The notes beneath the pieces are model-generated. The model was not told the DNA's origin, did no database searches, and saw only the letters and a program-made list of their open reading frames with translations. Positions 53,901 through 61,717 of a stretch of DNA of 64,000 nucleotides are shown one piece after another. The stretch is from Dyadobacter koreensis (GTDB lineage: Bacteria; Bacteroidota; Bacteroidia; Cytophagales; Spirosomataceae), in assembly GCF_900108855.1 (NCBI RefSeq), contig NZ_FNXY01000006.1:62001-126000 (forward strand), given 5' to 3'. Position numbers and translations under genes: made by a program. How positions within the stretch are numbered: the first letter of the stretch is position 1; every line of letters starts with the position of its first letter.

Positions 53901-56795
53901 ATGCACAAATTATCTACTTCCATTATCCCGCTATTGCTTTTTGCTTTACTCGCAACGCTGAAATCTTATGCAGAGGGTACCAAGGAAATATCACCAAAAT
54001 CATCCAGCATTTCGGCGCTTTTGTTAATGCCGGATAGAAATACGGGTTCGTACAAAGGCGCATCGGATGATAACCGTATACGGTTTAATATCGCCAATAT
54101 CGGCGAGAAATTTTACTATGGATTTAACTGGCAGGAGTACGGCTCTTCCTCTAACGTGGGCACCAATATGTATATCCGGATTTACGCGCCAAATGGAGAT
54201 CTGGCAGCGGGCCCGATACAATTACCTAATTCAGGAGACGGATATATATCTTCTTACACCCGTGCTGTCAATGGCCCTAACTTGGGAAGTGCAACAAATG
54301 GTTATGACGCGAAGGTCTTCATTCCGACGACTACCGGAGAACATTATATCGAAATCTATAGAAGTTCGGATAAGGGAAAAACGCAGGTTGCAGCAGCAGA
54401 GAACAATGATTCCAGAAGTAAGTCGCCATATTTTGATTTTACTGTGGCCACGACTTCTGGTGAGAGAAAGCCCGGCAGAGTGTTTTGTAAAAAGTGGGGG
54501 CTGGTAGCTGTCAACTCCAAATTTGAGCCGGATGCTGATGCTTCTGCGTCGCCAATCATCTATTCATATTCAACCGATGAGACAATTTTAAAGGTTACCT
54601 TTCAGGATGGTTTCAAGCCAATCGCGTATGATATTGCATTGAATGACTACGGCGTTGTAAATAAGGGAAACTGGATCGAAGATCGAAAATCGATCAATTC
54701 GCCGGATTCACCTGAACTTGTTGGTGGGTATAAACTTTTTCTCAACAGCCCTGAACGATCACTGTATCCGGTAACGCCTATAACGTCGGCAGCACAATTT
54801 GCTTCTTTACCGGTTACGGGTTGTGGCGGTGGATATGTTTTACATTTTGTAATGCCTGCCGCAGGCGATGCGCGTTTGCAGCTAGACTTAAACGGGAAAG
54901 CAGGTTTTGATGAAGGAACCAGCGACAGAATTATCGAAGTGCCGAATGCTAAGTTTGGCGACAACGCTGTTGCCTGGGACGGAAAAGACGGCTTGGGCAA
55001 TGTTGTCAAATCGGGGACTAAAATGTCGATCAGTGCTGTATACCAGCGTGGACGATTTAACATTCCGATCTATGACGCTGAGATTAATGCAAATGGTTTT
55101 AATATTGAAACGATAGCACCGATCAGTCTTCCAAATAACAGGTTATACTGGGATGATAGTGCGTTAAAAAATGTAGGAACTGGAAACTGCAACACGAGCA
55201 ACGCGCAAAACAATTTTACGGGTGCCGGTTTAAACCGGACACTTCTTGGTTCGCTTTCGCCTGCACATGCATGGAACGGCGATGGCAATTTGAAGTTAAC
55301 GCTGCCCGCTCCGTCTGTGGGTAATAATGATGAGAATGGTTTTCAGTGTGACGATTTCGGGAATGTGCGTGTGATTAATTCCTGGGGATGGGCACTGCAA
55401 TCTTCATCTTCGTCCACCACGCTGACTTTTGGCTGTTTTACAATCGGTGGAAATGTTTTTCATGATGCGAATGGTTTGAAAAATAATCTTGTAAATCAGA
55501 CAGAAACTGGTTCAGGAACAAACGTTTCTGGTGCTTTGAACGCTATTCTGGTGGGTACAGATGGTAAGGTTGTGGCTACAGTTCCTGTAAATGCGAATGG
55601 AAGTTATTCCTTCAATAATGTTATTGGTTACACTTTTAACGTGATACTGAGCACAACTGCCGGCGTTGTTGGGCAGCTTGCTCCAGGCCCGTCTTTGCCG
55701 TCAGGCTGGGCAAATGCGGGAGAACAAATTGGCATTACCACGGGCGAGGGAGTTGACAAGGTCACGGATGGCAATATAGAAATCACTGTTACGGGTAATA
55801 TCACAAATATAAATTTTGGAATTCAACAGCCACCCGTGGCAGACCCCAAAACGTACTTTGCAGATAATAGTTTGTTCTTCTCTAATCCGGAAGGTTTTCC
55901 ATCAATTCCAGGATATCAGGCCGTTGCGGCTTCTGCTTTGGATGGTGGTTATCCTACAAAAGGCTCTTTATCAGGAAGCGATATTGAAGATTGTGCAAAA
56001 GCCGGGAGCTGCAATGCGTCAAAATCATTCACTATTGAAACCTTAAAGACAAACACAAAGGTTTATTATGATTATGGTTCAGGCCCGGTTGAAATTACTG
56101 CCGGAACATCAATTCCTGATTTTGACGTAACCAAGTTGTATATATACGGACAAACAGGATCGGGTGCTGGTGGCAATCCATTCGGATTCACTTATTCGAT
56201 GACGGACGAAGCAGGATTAAAGAGTCAGGCAACTACCTACGATATTAGTACAAACGGACCTTTGCCGGTCACGCTCATATCTTTTGAAGTGAAATCTGCC
56301 GAACAAACTGCTCAGCTTTACTGGGCTACCAGCGAAGAAACGAATAGTGATCGATTTGAAGTTCAACGCAGTATGGACGGTAAAACCTGGTCTGCTATCG
56401 GGGAAGTTGACGCGGTAGGGGAAAGCAAAGTTAATCGCGAATATTCCTATACCGACAAAATGCCTGGGAGGGGAGAAAATCTCTACCGTCTGAAAATGAT
56501 TGACCTTGATGGAACATTTGCTTACAGCCGAATTAATAAAGCAAATTTTGAATTTGGATTTGAAACAGCTATTTATCCAAATCCGGTGAGCGAACAATTA
56601 CATTTAAAAGTATCAGATTGGTCGCAGGTAAAAAGTATTGAAATCTTTGACCTTAAAGGGAACAAAGTATATTTTTCAGGAACAACGGTATCTGACACAG
56701 TAAATGTTCAAAATTTGAATCCGGGGGTATACTTGGTTCAAATTACATTGAAAGATGCTGCAATAGAAAAGCATAAGATCATTCACATAAGATAA
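53901..56795 (+). CDS. T9SS type A sorting-domain protein, SdrD-B-like
   Basis: A 964-residue cell-surface or secreted protein. Signal peptide 1-24; a large N-terminal beta-rich region; an SdrD B-like domain (about 510-650; FTIGGNVFHDANGLKNN, ALNAILVGTDGKVVAT, GSYSFNNV); a FnIII-like segment with TLISFEVKSAEQTAQLYW and SEETNSDRFEVQRS; then a C-terminal type A sorting domain (about 890-964; AIYPNPVSEQLHLKVSDW, GVYLVQITLKD, KHKIIHIR). Exported through the type IX system and attached to the surface. Probably an adhesin or matrix protein (inference). Confidence 0.9.
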   Translation: MHKLSTSIIPLLLFALLATLKSYAEGTKEISPKSSSISALLLMPDRNTGSYKGASDDNRIRFNIANIGEKFYYGFNWQEYGSSSNVGTNMYIRIYAPNGDLAAGPIQLPNSGDGYISSYTRAVNGPNLGSATNGYDAKVFIPTTTGEHYIEIYRSSDKGKTQVAAAENNDSRSKSPYFDFTVATTSGERKPGRVFCKKWGLVAVNSKFEPDADASASPIIYSYSTDETILKVTFQDGFKPIAYDIALNDYGVVNKGNWIEDRKSINSPDSPELVGGYKLFLNSPERSLYPVTPITSAAQFASLPVTGCGGGYVLHFVMPAAGDARLQLDLNGKAGFDEGTSDRIIEVPNAKFGDNAVAWDGKDGLGNVVKSGTKMSISAVYQRGRFNIPIYDAEINANGFNIETIAPISLPNNRLYWDDSALKNVGTGNCNTSNAQNNFTGAGLNRTLLGSLSPAHAWNGDGNLKLTLPAPSVGNNDENGFQCDDFGNVRVINSWGWALQSSSSSTTLTFGCFTIGGNVFHDANGLKNNLVNQTETGSGTNVSGALNAILVGTDGKVVATVPVNANGSYSFNNVIGYTFNVILSTTAGVVGQLAPGPSLPSGWANAGEQIGITTGEGVDKVTDGNIEITVTGNITNINFGIQQPPVADPKTYFADNSLFFSNPEGFPSIPGYQAVAASALDGGYPTKGSLSGSDIEDCAKAGSCNASKSFTIETLKTNTKVYYDYGSGPVEITAGTSIPDFDVTKLYIYGQTGSGAGGNPFGFTYSMTDEAGLKSQATTYDISTNGPLPVTLISFEVKSAEQTAQLYWATSEETNSDRFEVQRSMDGKTWSAIGEVDAVGESKVNREYSYTDKMPGRGENLYRLKMIDLDGTFAYSRINKANFEFGFETAIYPNPVSEQLHLKVSDWSQVKSIEIFDLKGNKVYFSGTTVSDTVNVQNLNPGVYLVQITLKDAAIEKHKIIHIR

Positions 56796-56816
56796 CCAAT
56801 CCTTAGGTATCTTGTC

Positions 56817-56855
56817 AACAGCTTCTCAATTTGGGGAGCTGTTTCTATTTTTTGG
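56817..56855 (+). terminator. Terminator of the T9SS cargo gene
   Basis: AACAGCTTCTC pairs with GGGGAGCTGTT (11 bp with two G-T) and is followed by TCTATTTTTT. 21 nt after the stop. Confidence 0.75.
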
Positions 56856-57067
56856 CCAGTTATTTCGCCTTTTGATAGCTGTCGGCTTGAGATCGTCCGA
56901 CTGGAAAATCGCTGACTATTTAAAAGGTTCAATGAAATACGGCGATCGGCACTTACAACATGGAATTTCTATGTGGCATCTAGAGCCGGGAATTTGTATA
57001 GGGCAAGTCAGAGCAGTTTTGAGGAGATCAAACAAATAACTATCTTTTTCATGAAAACCGCCTTTTT
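56856..57067. other. Spacer before sulfatase promoter
   Basis: No gene or repeat seen. An open frame over this stretch has no start region or protein features. Confidence 0.45.
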
Positions 57068-57075
57068 TATATTTG
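57068..57075 (+). promoter_or_regulatory. Minus-7 element of the sulfatase gene
   Basis: TATATTTG fits TAnnTTTG exactly. At the usual spacing upstream stands TTT, not TTG. Transcription would begin about 20 nt before the ATG at 57103. Confidence 0.5.
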
Positions 57076-57102
57076 CAAATTCCTTTTTCTAAATTCCTAA
57101 GA

Positions 57103-58638
57103 ATGAAAAAATCAGTTTTAGTTTTTCTTTGTTTATTAAGTTTCTCGTTGAACATTTCAGCACAAACGAAGGAACGCCCGAATATTATCTTTATATTTTC
57201 TGATGATCACGCTTATCAGGCGATCGGGGCATATGGAAACAAACTCGCCAAGACTCCGAACATTGACAGGATTGCGAGAGAGGGGGCTTTGTTGAAAAAT
57301 AATCTTGTCACAAATTCTATTTGCGGGCCGAGCCGTGCGACATTGTTAACCGGAAAATACAGCCATATCAATGGTTACAGAAATAACGACCGGACTAAAT
57401 TTGATATTACCCAGCAGCTGTTTCCGGATTTGTTGCAAAAAGGCGGATATCAGACCGCATGGATCGGAAAGCTGCATTTAAATAGTCTTCCAACTGGATT
57501 TGATTATTGGAATATTCTGCCGGGGCAAGGGATTTACTACAACCCGCAGTTTATTACAGCGCCCAATGATACGATCAGAAAACAGGGATATGTGGCTGAT
57601 ATTATCACAGAAAGTTCTTTGGACTGGATCAACAAACGGGATGAGAAAAAACCCTTTTTTCTTGTGGTAGGGCAGAAATCTGTTCACCGCGAATGGCATC
57701 CGGATTTGCAGGATTTAGGTGCTTACGATGATATAGATTTTCCACTGCCGGAAACATTTTATGATGATTATGCGGGCAGAGCGGCAGCGAAAGATCAGGA
57801 TATGAGCATTGAGAAAACGATGCGATTGAATGAGGATCTGAAAGTGCATCTGGATTATGACAAAGTGCCGGGTTACAAATTTTTCCCGGATGAAAAGAAA
57901 AAAATTTTTAAGGATTACTACGATAAGATCACCAAAGAATTTGATAATAAAAAACTAACCGGAAAAGCGCTTACCGAGTGGAAATATCAACGTTATATCA
58001 AAGATTATCTGGCAACCGCAAACGGTCTTGATCGCAACATCGGGAAAATTTTAGATTATCTGGACAAAACGGGATTATCAAAAAATACCGTAGTGATCTA
58101 TGCGTCGGACCAGGGATTTTATATGGGAGAACATGGCTGGTTTGACAAACGTTTTATTTATGAAGAATCGTTGAAAACGCCGTTTGTAATTCGGTATCCG
58201 GGTGTGGTCAAACCAGGGACGACGGTAGACAAATTGATTTCAAATATAGACTGGGCACCGACCGTGCTGGATCTGGCGGGCGCGCAAATCCCGGCGGAAA
58301 TTCAGGGGAAATCATTCCTGCCATTGCTGGATAAAAATGCCAGAGCAAATACTTCATGGCGCGATGCTGCTTATTATCATTATTACGAATTTCCTGAACC
58401 ACACCACGTTTACCCGCATTTTGGAGTAAGGACGAAGCGGTACAAGCTGGTCAGATTTTATGGCGGGATCGATACCTGGGAATTATTCGATCTCGAAAAA
58501 GATCCGCGTGAACTTAAAAATGTATATGCAGATAAATCAAATGCAGCGATTGTGAAAAGTCTTAAGGCACAGCTTAAAACACTTATTGTTCAGTACAAAG
58601 ACGACGAAGCATTGAAAACTTTTAACGACGGGAAGTAG
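57103..58638 (+). CDS. Sulfatase (type I, formylglycine-dependent)
   Basis: A 511-residue exported sulfatase; signal MKKSVLVFLCLLSFSLNISA. The active-site motif CGPSRATLLTGKY has Cys74, converted to formylglycine by an FGE enzyme in the family. Metal-site residues are in FIFSDDHAYQA near the start and in YASDQGFYMGEHGWFDKR (Asp and His ligands). The C-terminal sub-domain (HVYPHFGVRTKRYKLVRFYG) is normal for S1 sulfatases acting on sulfated glycans. ATG 57103 begins the signal peptide; the frame is open upstream. No other glycan-degrading gene is in this operon. Confidence 0.94.
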   Translation: MKKSVLVFLCLLSFSLNISAQTKERPNIIFIFSDDHAYQAIGAYGNKLAKTPNIDRIAREGALLKNNLVTNSICGPSRATLLTGKYSHINGYRNNDRTKFDITQQLFPDLLQKGGYQTAWIGKLHLNSLPTGFDYWNILPGQGIYYNPQFITAPNDTIRKQGYVADIITESSLDWINKRDEKKPFFLVVGQKSVHREWHPDLQDLGAYDDIDFPLPETFYDDYAGRAAAKDQDMSIEKTMRLNEDLKVHLDYDKVPGYKFFPDEKKKIFKDYYDKITKEFDNKKLTGKALTEWKYQRYIKDYLATANGLDRNIGKILDYLDKTGLSKNTVVIYASDQGFYMGEHGWFDKRFIYEESLKTPFVIRYPGVVKPGTTVDKLISNIDWAPTVLDLAGAQIPAEIQGKSFLPLLDKNARANTSWRDAAYYHYYEFPEPHHVYPHFGVRTKRYKLVRFYGGIDTWELFDLEKDPRELKNVYADKSNAAIVKSLKAQLKTLIVQYKDDEALKTFNDGK

Positions 58639-58676
58639 TTTTGTTGCGACTTACAATTCTTTCTTGAAATAAATAC

Positions 58677-58709
58677 AAAAGGATCCGGTCATAATGGCCG
58701 GATCCTTTT
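58677..58709 (+). terminator. Terminator after the sulfatase gene
   Basis: AAAAGGATCCGG and CCGGATCCTTTT form a 12-bp perfect stem with a 9-nt loop and a T-run on both strands. 38 nt beyond the sulfatase stop. Confidence 0.9.
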
Positions 58710-58809
58710 CTGTGTTGTAGTGGTACTAATTCCTTGTGAAGATCTGATTTGAGCTGTGCAAAAAAACTGGTTGCCCGTGATTCTTAAACTTCATTGATAT
58801 GGCTTATAA

Positions 58810-59091
58810 TTAGCACTTGCCGGATAAGGAAGGCGTTTCCCTGATTTGATAGAGATATTTTCTTCCCTGGGCTATTTTCTCTGCAAAACCAAGTTCGACG
58901 AGCCAGTTAAGAGAATTATAAACGGAAGCAATGCTGATATCCAGACGTTTCTCTTTTATTTGAATCCACAGCGTTTCTGCGGTAACTTCGTTTTTGTGCG
59001 TTTTTAAATACTTTGCAACAAGTAGTTTTTTATGAGCTGTTCTAAGATTATTATCAGTGAAGTAATGTGTGATTTGATCTTCAATATTCAT
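58810..59091 (-). CDS. Short Fur-like winged-helix regulator
   Basis: A 93-residue protein from ATG 59091, with the Fur-type DNA-binding domain only: TAHKKLLVAKYLKTHKNEVT, DISIASVYNSLNWLVELGF. The C-terminal dimerization and metal-binding half (HHH.C..C regions) is missing; the chain ends RKYLYQIRETPSLSGKC. Family members are about 130-160 residues. It lies at the end of the minus-strand iron-uptake genes, 140 nt after the PepSY gene. It may be a truncated Fur paralogue or a specialised repressor. Confidence 0.72.
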   Translation of the reverse strand: MNIEDQITHYFTDNNLRTAHKKLLVAKYLKTHKNEVTAETLWIQIKEKRLDISIASVYNSLNWLVELGFAEKIAQGRKYLYQIRETPSLSGKC

Positions 59092-59231
59092 AATAACTAA
59101 ATTTAATTCATTGATGTATAGCAACCTGACCTGTAAACATTTGGAAAATTATAATACAATCAAATCCAATATCAGTCGGTTTGAAGACCTGCGATCGATT
59201 AATCAACTGATTTTAAAAAGCGGGTAACAGG

Positions 59232-60392
59232 CTAACCCTGAGTCTGAAGAGAAATTTTTGCCTTCTTCTCCTTTTTCGGTTTGCCCCATTTACTTCGTCC
59301 CCACCAGACATAGGCGCCTGTCAAAGGCAAAGTAGCGCAGATAAGGCTGGCGATGAAATAAAGTATTTTGGTGGTGATGCCTCCGATGGCACCCACATGT
59401 ATGGCGTAATTTGCTCTCCGGATCCAGTCTGCCAGGTTTAATTTATCGATATGAACCTGAGTAGAAGGTAGTTCAGCGAGCGTGTACTGGTCCAGATTGA
59501 CGTATCGCCACGATCCGTTATACATATCTGTGCAAAGCTCGATAGGTTCAGATGGTTTGTTGGGAAACGACACGATGATGGCATCTTTATTTAAGGTGCC
59601 GATTTGTGTGATACCGCGCTGAAACGCAATATCGACATTGCGCATGCCGATGTCCGGGACTATTTTGGTCGTATCAGAGCTTGCGTTGATGTAAGGTGCG
59701 GGAGAATTACCACCCGAAGTGAGCCAGTAAATACTTTTAGAAATCCAGGCAAACCCCATGGTAAGGCCTGTTATTGTGATGACAAGCGCGACAATCAGAG
59801 AATAAAAGCCAAGAACGTTATGGAGATCATAATTGATTCTTTTGAATTTTGCGCTCCATTTAATTTTAAAACTTTTATCCCGGTTCGATTTATTCCATTT
59901 TTTTGGCCACCATAATACTAGTCCGGAAATAAGAAGGACAAAAAAAATCAGTGTTGCATACTCGACAATTTCTGCACCAATGTTCAATTCTCCGCGTTTT
60001 GCTTCAACCCAAAGCGCAGTATGGCCATCGAGAATAAAATGGAAAAAATCCTCTTCATTGACAATTCCAACAATGGAAGCATTATAGGGATTTACGTAAA
60101 TCGCCGAATCTGAATTCATGCTTAGTTTGGCAGTTTTGCCATGCCCGTAATACCATATCCCGGATATTTCTTTTCCAGGAAATGCAGGAGCAACCTTTTC
60201 TTTAATGACCGAAGGAAGCAAATAAGGGGCATTTTCAGGCCTTTCTGCATGCAACCAGGGTTGGGTGAGCGATTTAAATTCCTGCTCAAAGACTAATATA
60301 CAGCCAGTTAGGGCAACGATAAAAACAATGATACCGGATGCAAGCCCCAGCCATAAATGTAGCCAGGCGTTTATTTTTTTCAATATTGTCAT
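59232..60392 (-). CDS. PepSY-associated TM-helix membrane protein (siderophore uptake type)
   Basis: A 386-residue inner-membrane protein with about four transmembrane helices and PepSY domains between them. N-terminal LHLWLGLASGIIVFIVALTG, second helix with IVEYATLIFFVLLISGLVLWW, third with LIVALVITITGLTMGFAW, fourth with LYFIASLICATLPLTGAYVWW. In Bacteroidota and others such proteins reduce ferric siderophores or help their release in the periplasm (FhuF/FegC-like role, inference). ATG 60392 is preferred over TTG 60410. Basic C-terminus KKEKKAKISLQ. Confidence 0.9.
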   Translation of the reverse strand: MTILKKINAWLHLWLGLASGIIVFIVALTGCILVFEQEFKSLTQPWLHAERPENAPYLLPSVIKEKVAPAFPGKEISGIWYYGHGKTAKLSMNSDSAIYVNPYNASIVGIVNEEDFFHFILDGHTALWVEAKRGELNIGAEIVEYATLIFFVLLISGLVLWWPKKWNKSNRDKSFKIKWSAKFKRINYDLHNVLGFYSLIVALVITITGLTMGFAWISKSIYWLTSGGNSPAPYINASSDTTKIVPDIGMRNVDIAFQRGITQIGTLNKDAIIVSFPNKPSEPIELCTDMYNGSWRYVNLDQYTLAELPSTQVHIDKLNLADWIRRANYAIHVGAIGGITTKILYFIASLICATLPLTGAYVWWGRSKWGKPKKEKKAKISLQTQG

Positions 60393-60458
60393 GGAGCAGC
60401 TGATTTTCAACCTGTCTGCCTTACCGGACAGACAGGTTGTTTCTTTATTGCTTTAAGC

Positions 60459-61667
60459 TTATCTCATTTTGTCCAGACGAAGGACCCAGTCATATCCGCC
60501 AACCAGTTCTAATCCTGTTTTTACTGTTTGGGCCGCGATATCATAGATGTACACATAGTCTTTGCCGGTTTCAGCATTCGTGATCATGAAAACTTTTCCA
60601 TCTTCCACAATGATATTCTGGATATAGGCATCACCGTCAGCGGGAATTTCAGTCAGTTTTCTCGTGATTTTTCCAGTTTCAAGATCCATTACAGCAAATG
60701 CATAAATGTGGGTCGAGCCTGTGATAGCCGGATCGATGTATTTAAGAATTGCTTTTGTTCCACCAATATACCACAAACCAACACCCTCGTAACCTAATGT
60801 AGACTGATTTACAGTGTAACTTGCGTCCAATTCCGTTGTTCCTTTTTTGATTCTGTAAATGGCTGATTTTCTTCCTGATATGCTGCTCCATTCTACATTT
60901 GTTGAGAAATATGTATTTCCGCTTTCGTCAACAAACGAAGATGATAACCACAATTTATTTGTTCCTGGTCCGGCAGAAGTAGTGCTTTCTAGCGTTTTCT
61001 CATATTTCAATGTTGCATAATCTACCACACCGATATAAGTTTTGTTCTGCCATGGATTAGGCCAGTCGCCGTTGTATCCAAATTGGAAAAATACTTTCCC
61101 GTTTGTAAACTCAATGTTGCCAAGATTGAAGTAATTATACCCCGTAGGAATTGACGGTGCATCCAAAACTCCATTAGTCATTTTCAGCGTTTCGATATCT
61201 ACAACCGAGTAATGCACCTTATTTTGATCGCCGTTTGTGCCGATAAGGAAAAGCGTATTGTCATTGATCCAGGTAAATCCTGAAACGTCGGCCATATGCG
61301 TGTATGGAACCTCCAGAACTGTGTTGTAAAGTTCTTTTTCGTATTTGAACTTAGAAAAACGTCCGCTAGTGGTGTTGTAGTAGTAGTAATAACCTCCTTT
61401 TGTAATAATTCCATAAGCCGACTTGCCAGTTACTTCTGCGCCATGGCCTGTAAGGTTAACAGAGCCTTCGGTCAGAGAGTTAGTTCCCAAAACATACTGT
61501 GTCGTATTCGGCCAGCTACCGATTTGAAGCCAAACGGTATATTTTTCCTGTGTTTCCTCCACCGGAGTCACAGTTTCGTCGTTATCGTCACTGCCAGAGC
61601 AGGAATTCATTATAGAAACAATTGCCACCGCAATCAGAAAAGTGTAGAGTCTGAAATTTTTAAACAT
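60459..61667 (-). CDS. DUF4374-family lipoprotein
   Basis: A 402-residue lipoprotein (lipobox IMNSC) with a propeller-like body of the DUF4374 family: YTVWLQIGSWPNTTQYVLGT, FTWINDNTLFLIGTNGDQNK, LWYIGGTKAILKYIDP, GGYDWVLRLDKM. Members accompany TonB receptors and PepSY proteins in iron-uptake clusters, where they may bind the siderophore or its receptor at the surface (inference). 50 nt downstream of the receptor stop, so cotranscribed. Confidence 0.9.
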   Translation of the reverse strand: MFKNFRLYTFLIAVAIVSIMNSCSGSDDNDETVTPVEETQEKYTVWLQIGSWPNTTQYVLGTNSLTEGSVNLTGHGAEVTGKSAYGIITKGGYYYYYNTTSGRFSKFKYEKELYNTVLEVPYTHMADVSGFTWINDNTLFLIGTNGDQNKVHYSVVDIETLKMTNGVLDAPSIPTGYNYFNLGNIEFTNGKVFFQFGYNGDWPNPWQNKTYIGVVDYATLKYEKTLESTTSAGPGTNKLWLSSSFVDESGNTYFSTNVEWSSISGRKSAIYRIKKGTTELDASYTVNQSTLGYEGVGLWYIGGTKAILKYIDPAITGSTHIYAFAVMDLETGKITRKLTEIPADGDAYIQNIIVEDGKVFMITNAETGKDYVYIYDIAAQTVKTGLELVGGYDWVLRLDKMR

Positions 61668-61717
61668 GGTTGTATTATGGATAATTATATATGATAGTTA
61701 AAATAAAGATGTTCGGG

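Noticed and set aside
56812..57039. 75-residue open frame between the T9SS gene and the sulfatase
   Set aside because: It starts at the terminator hairpin and shows no protein features.
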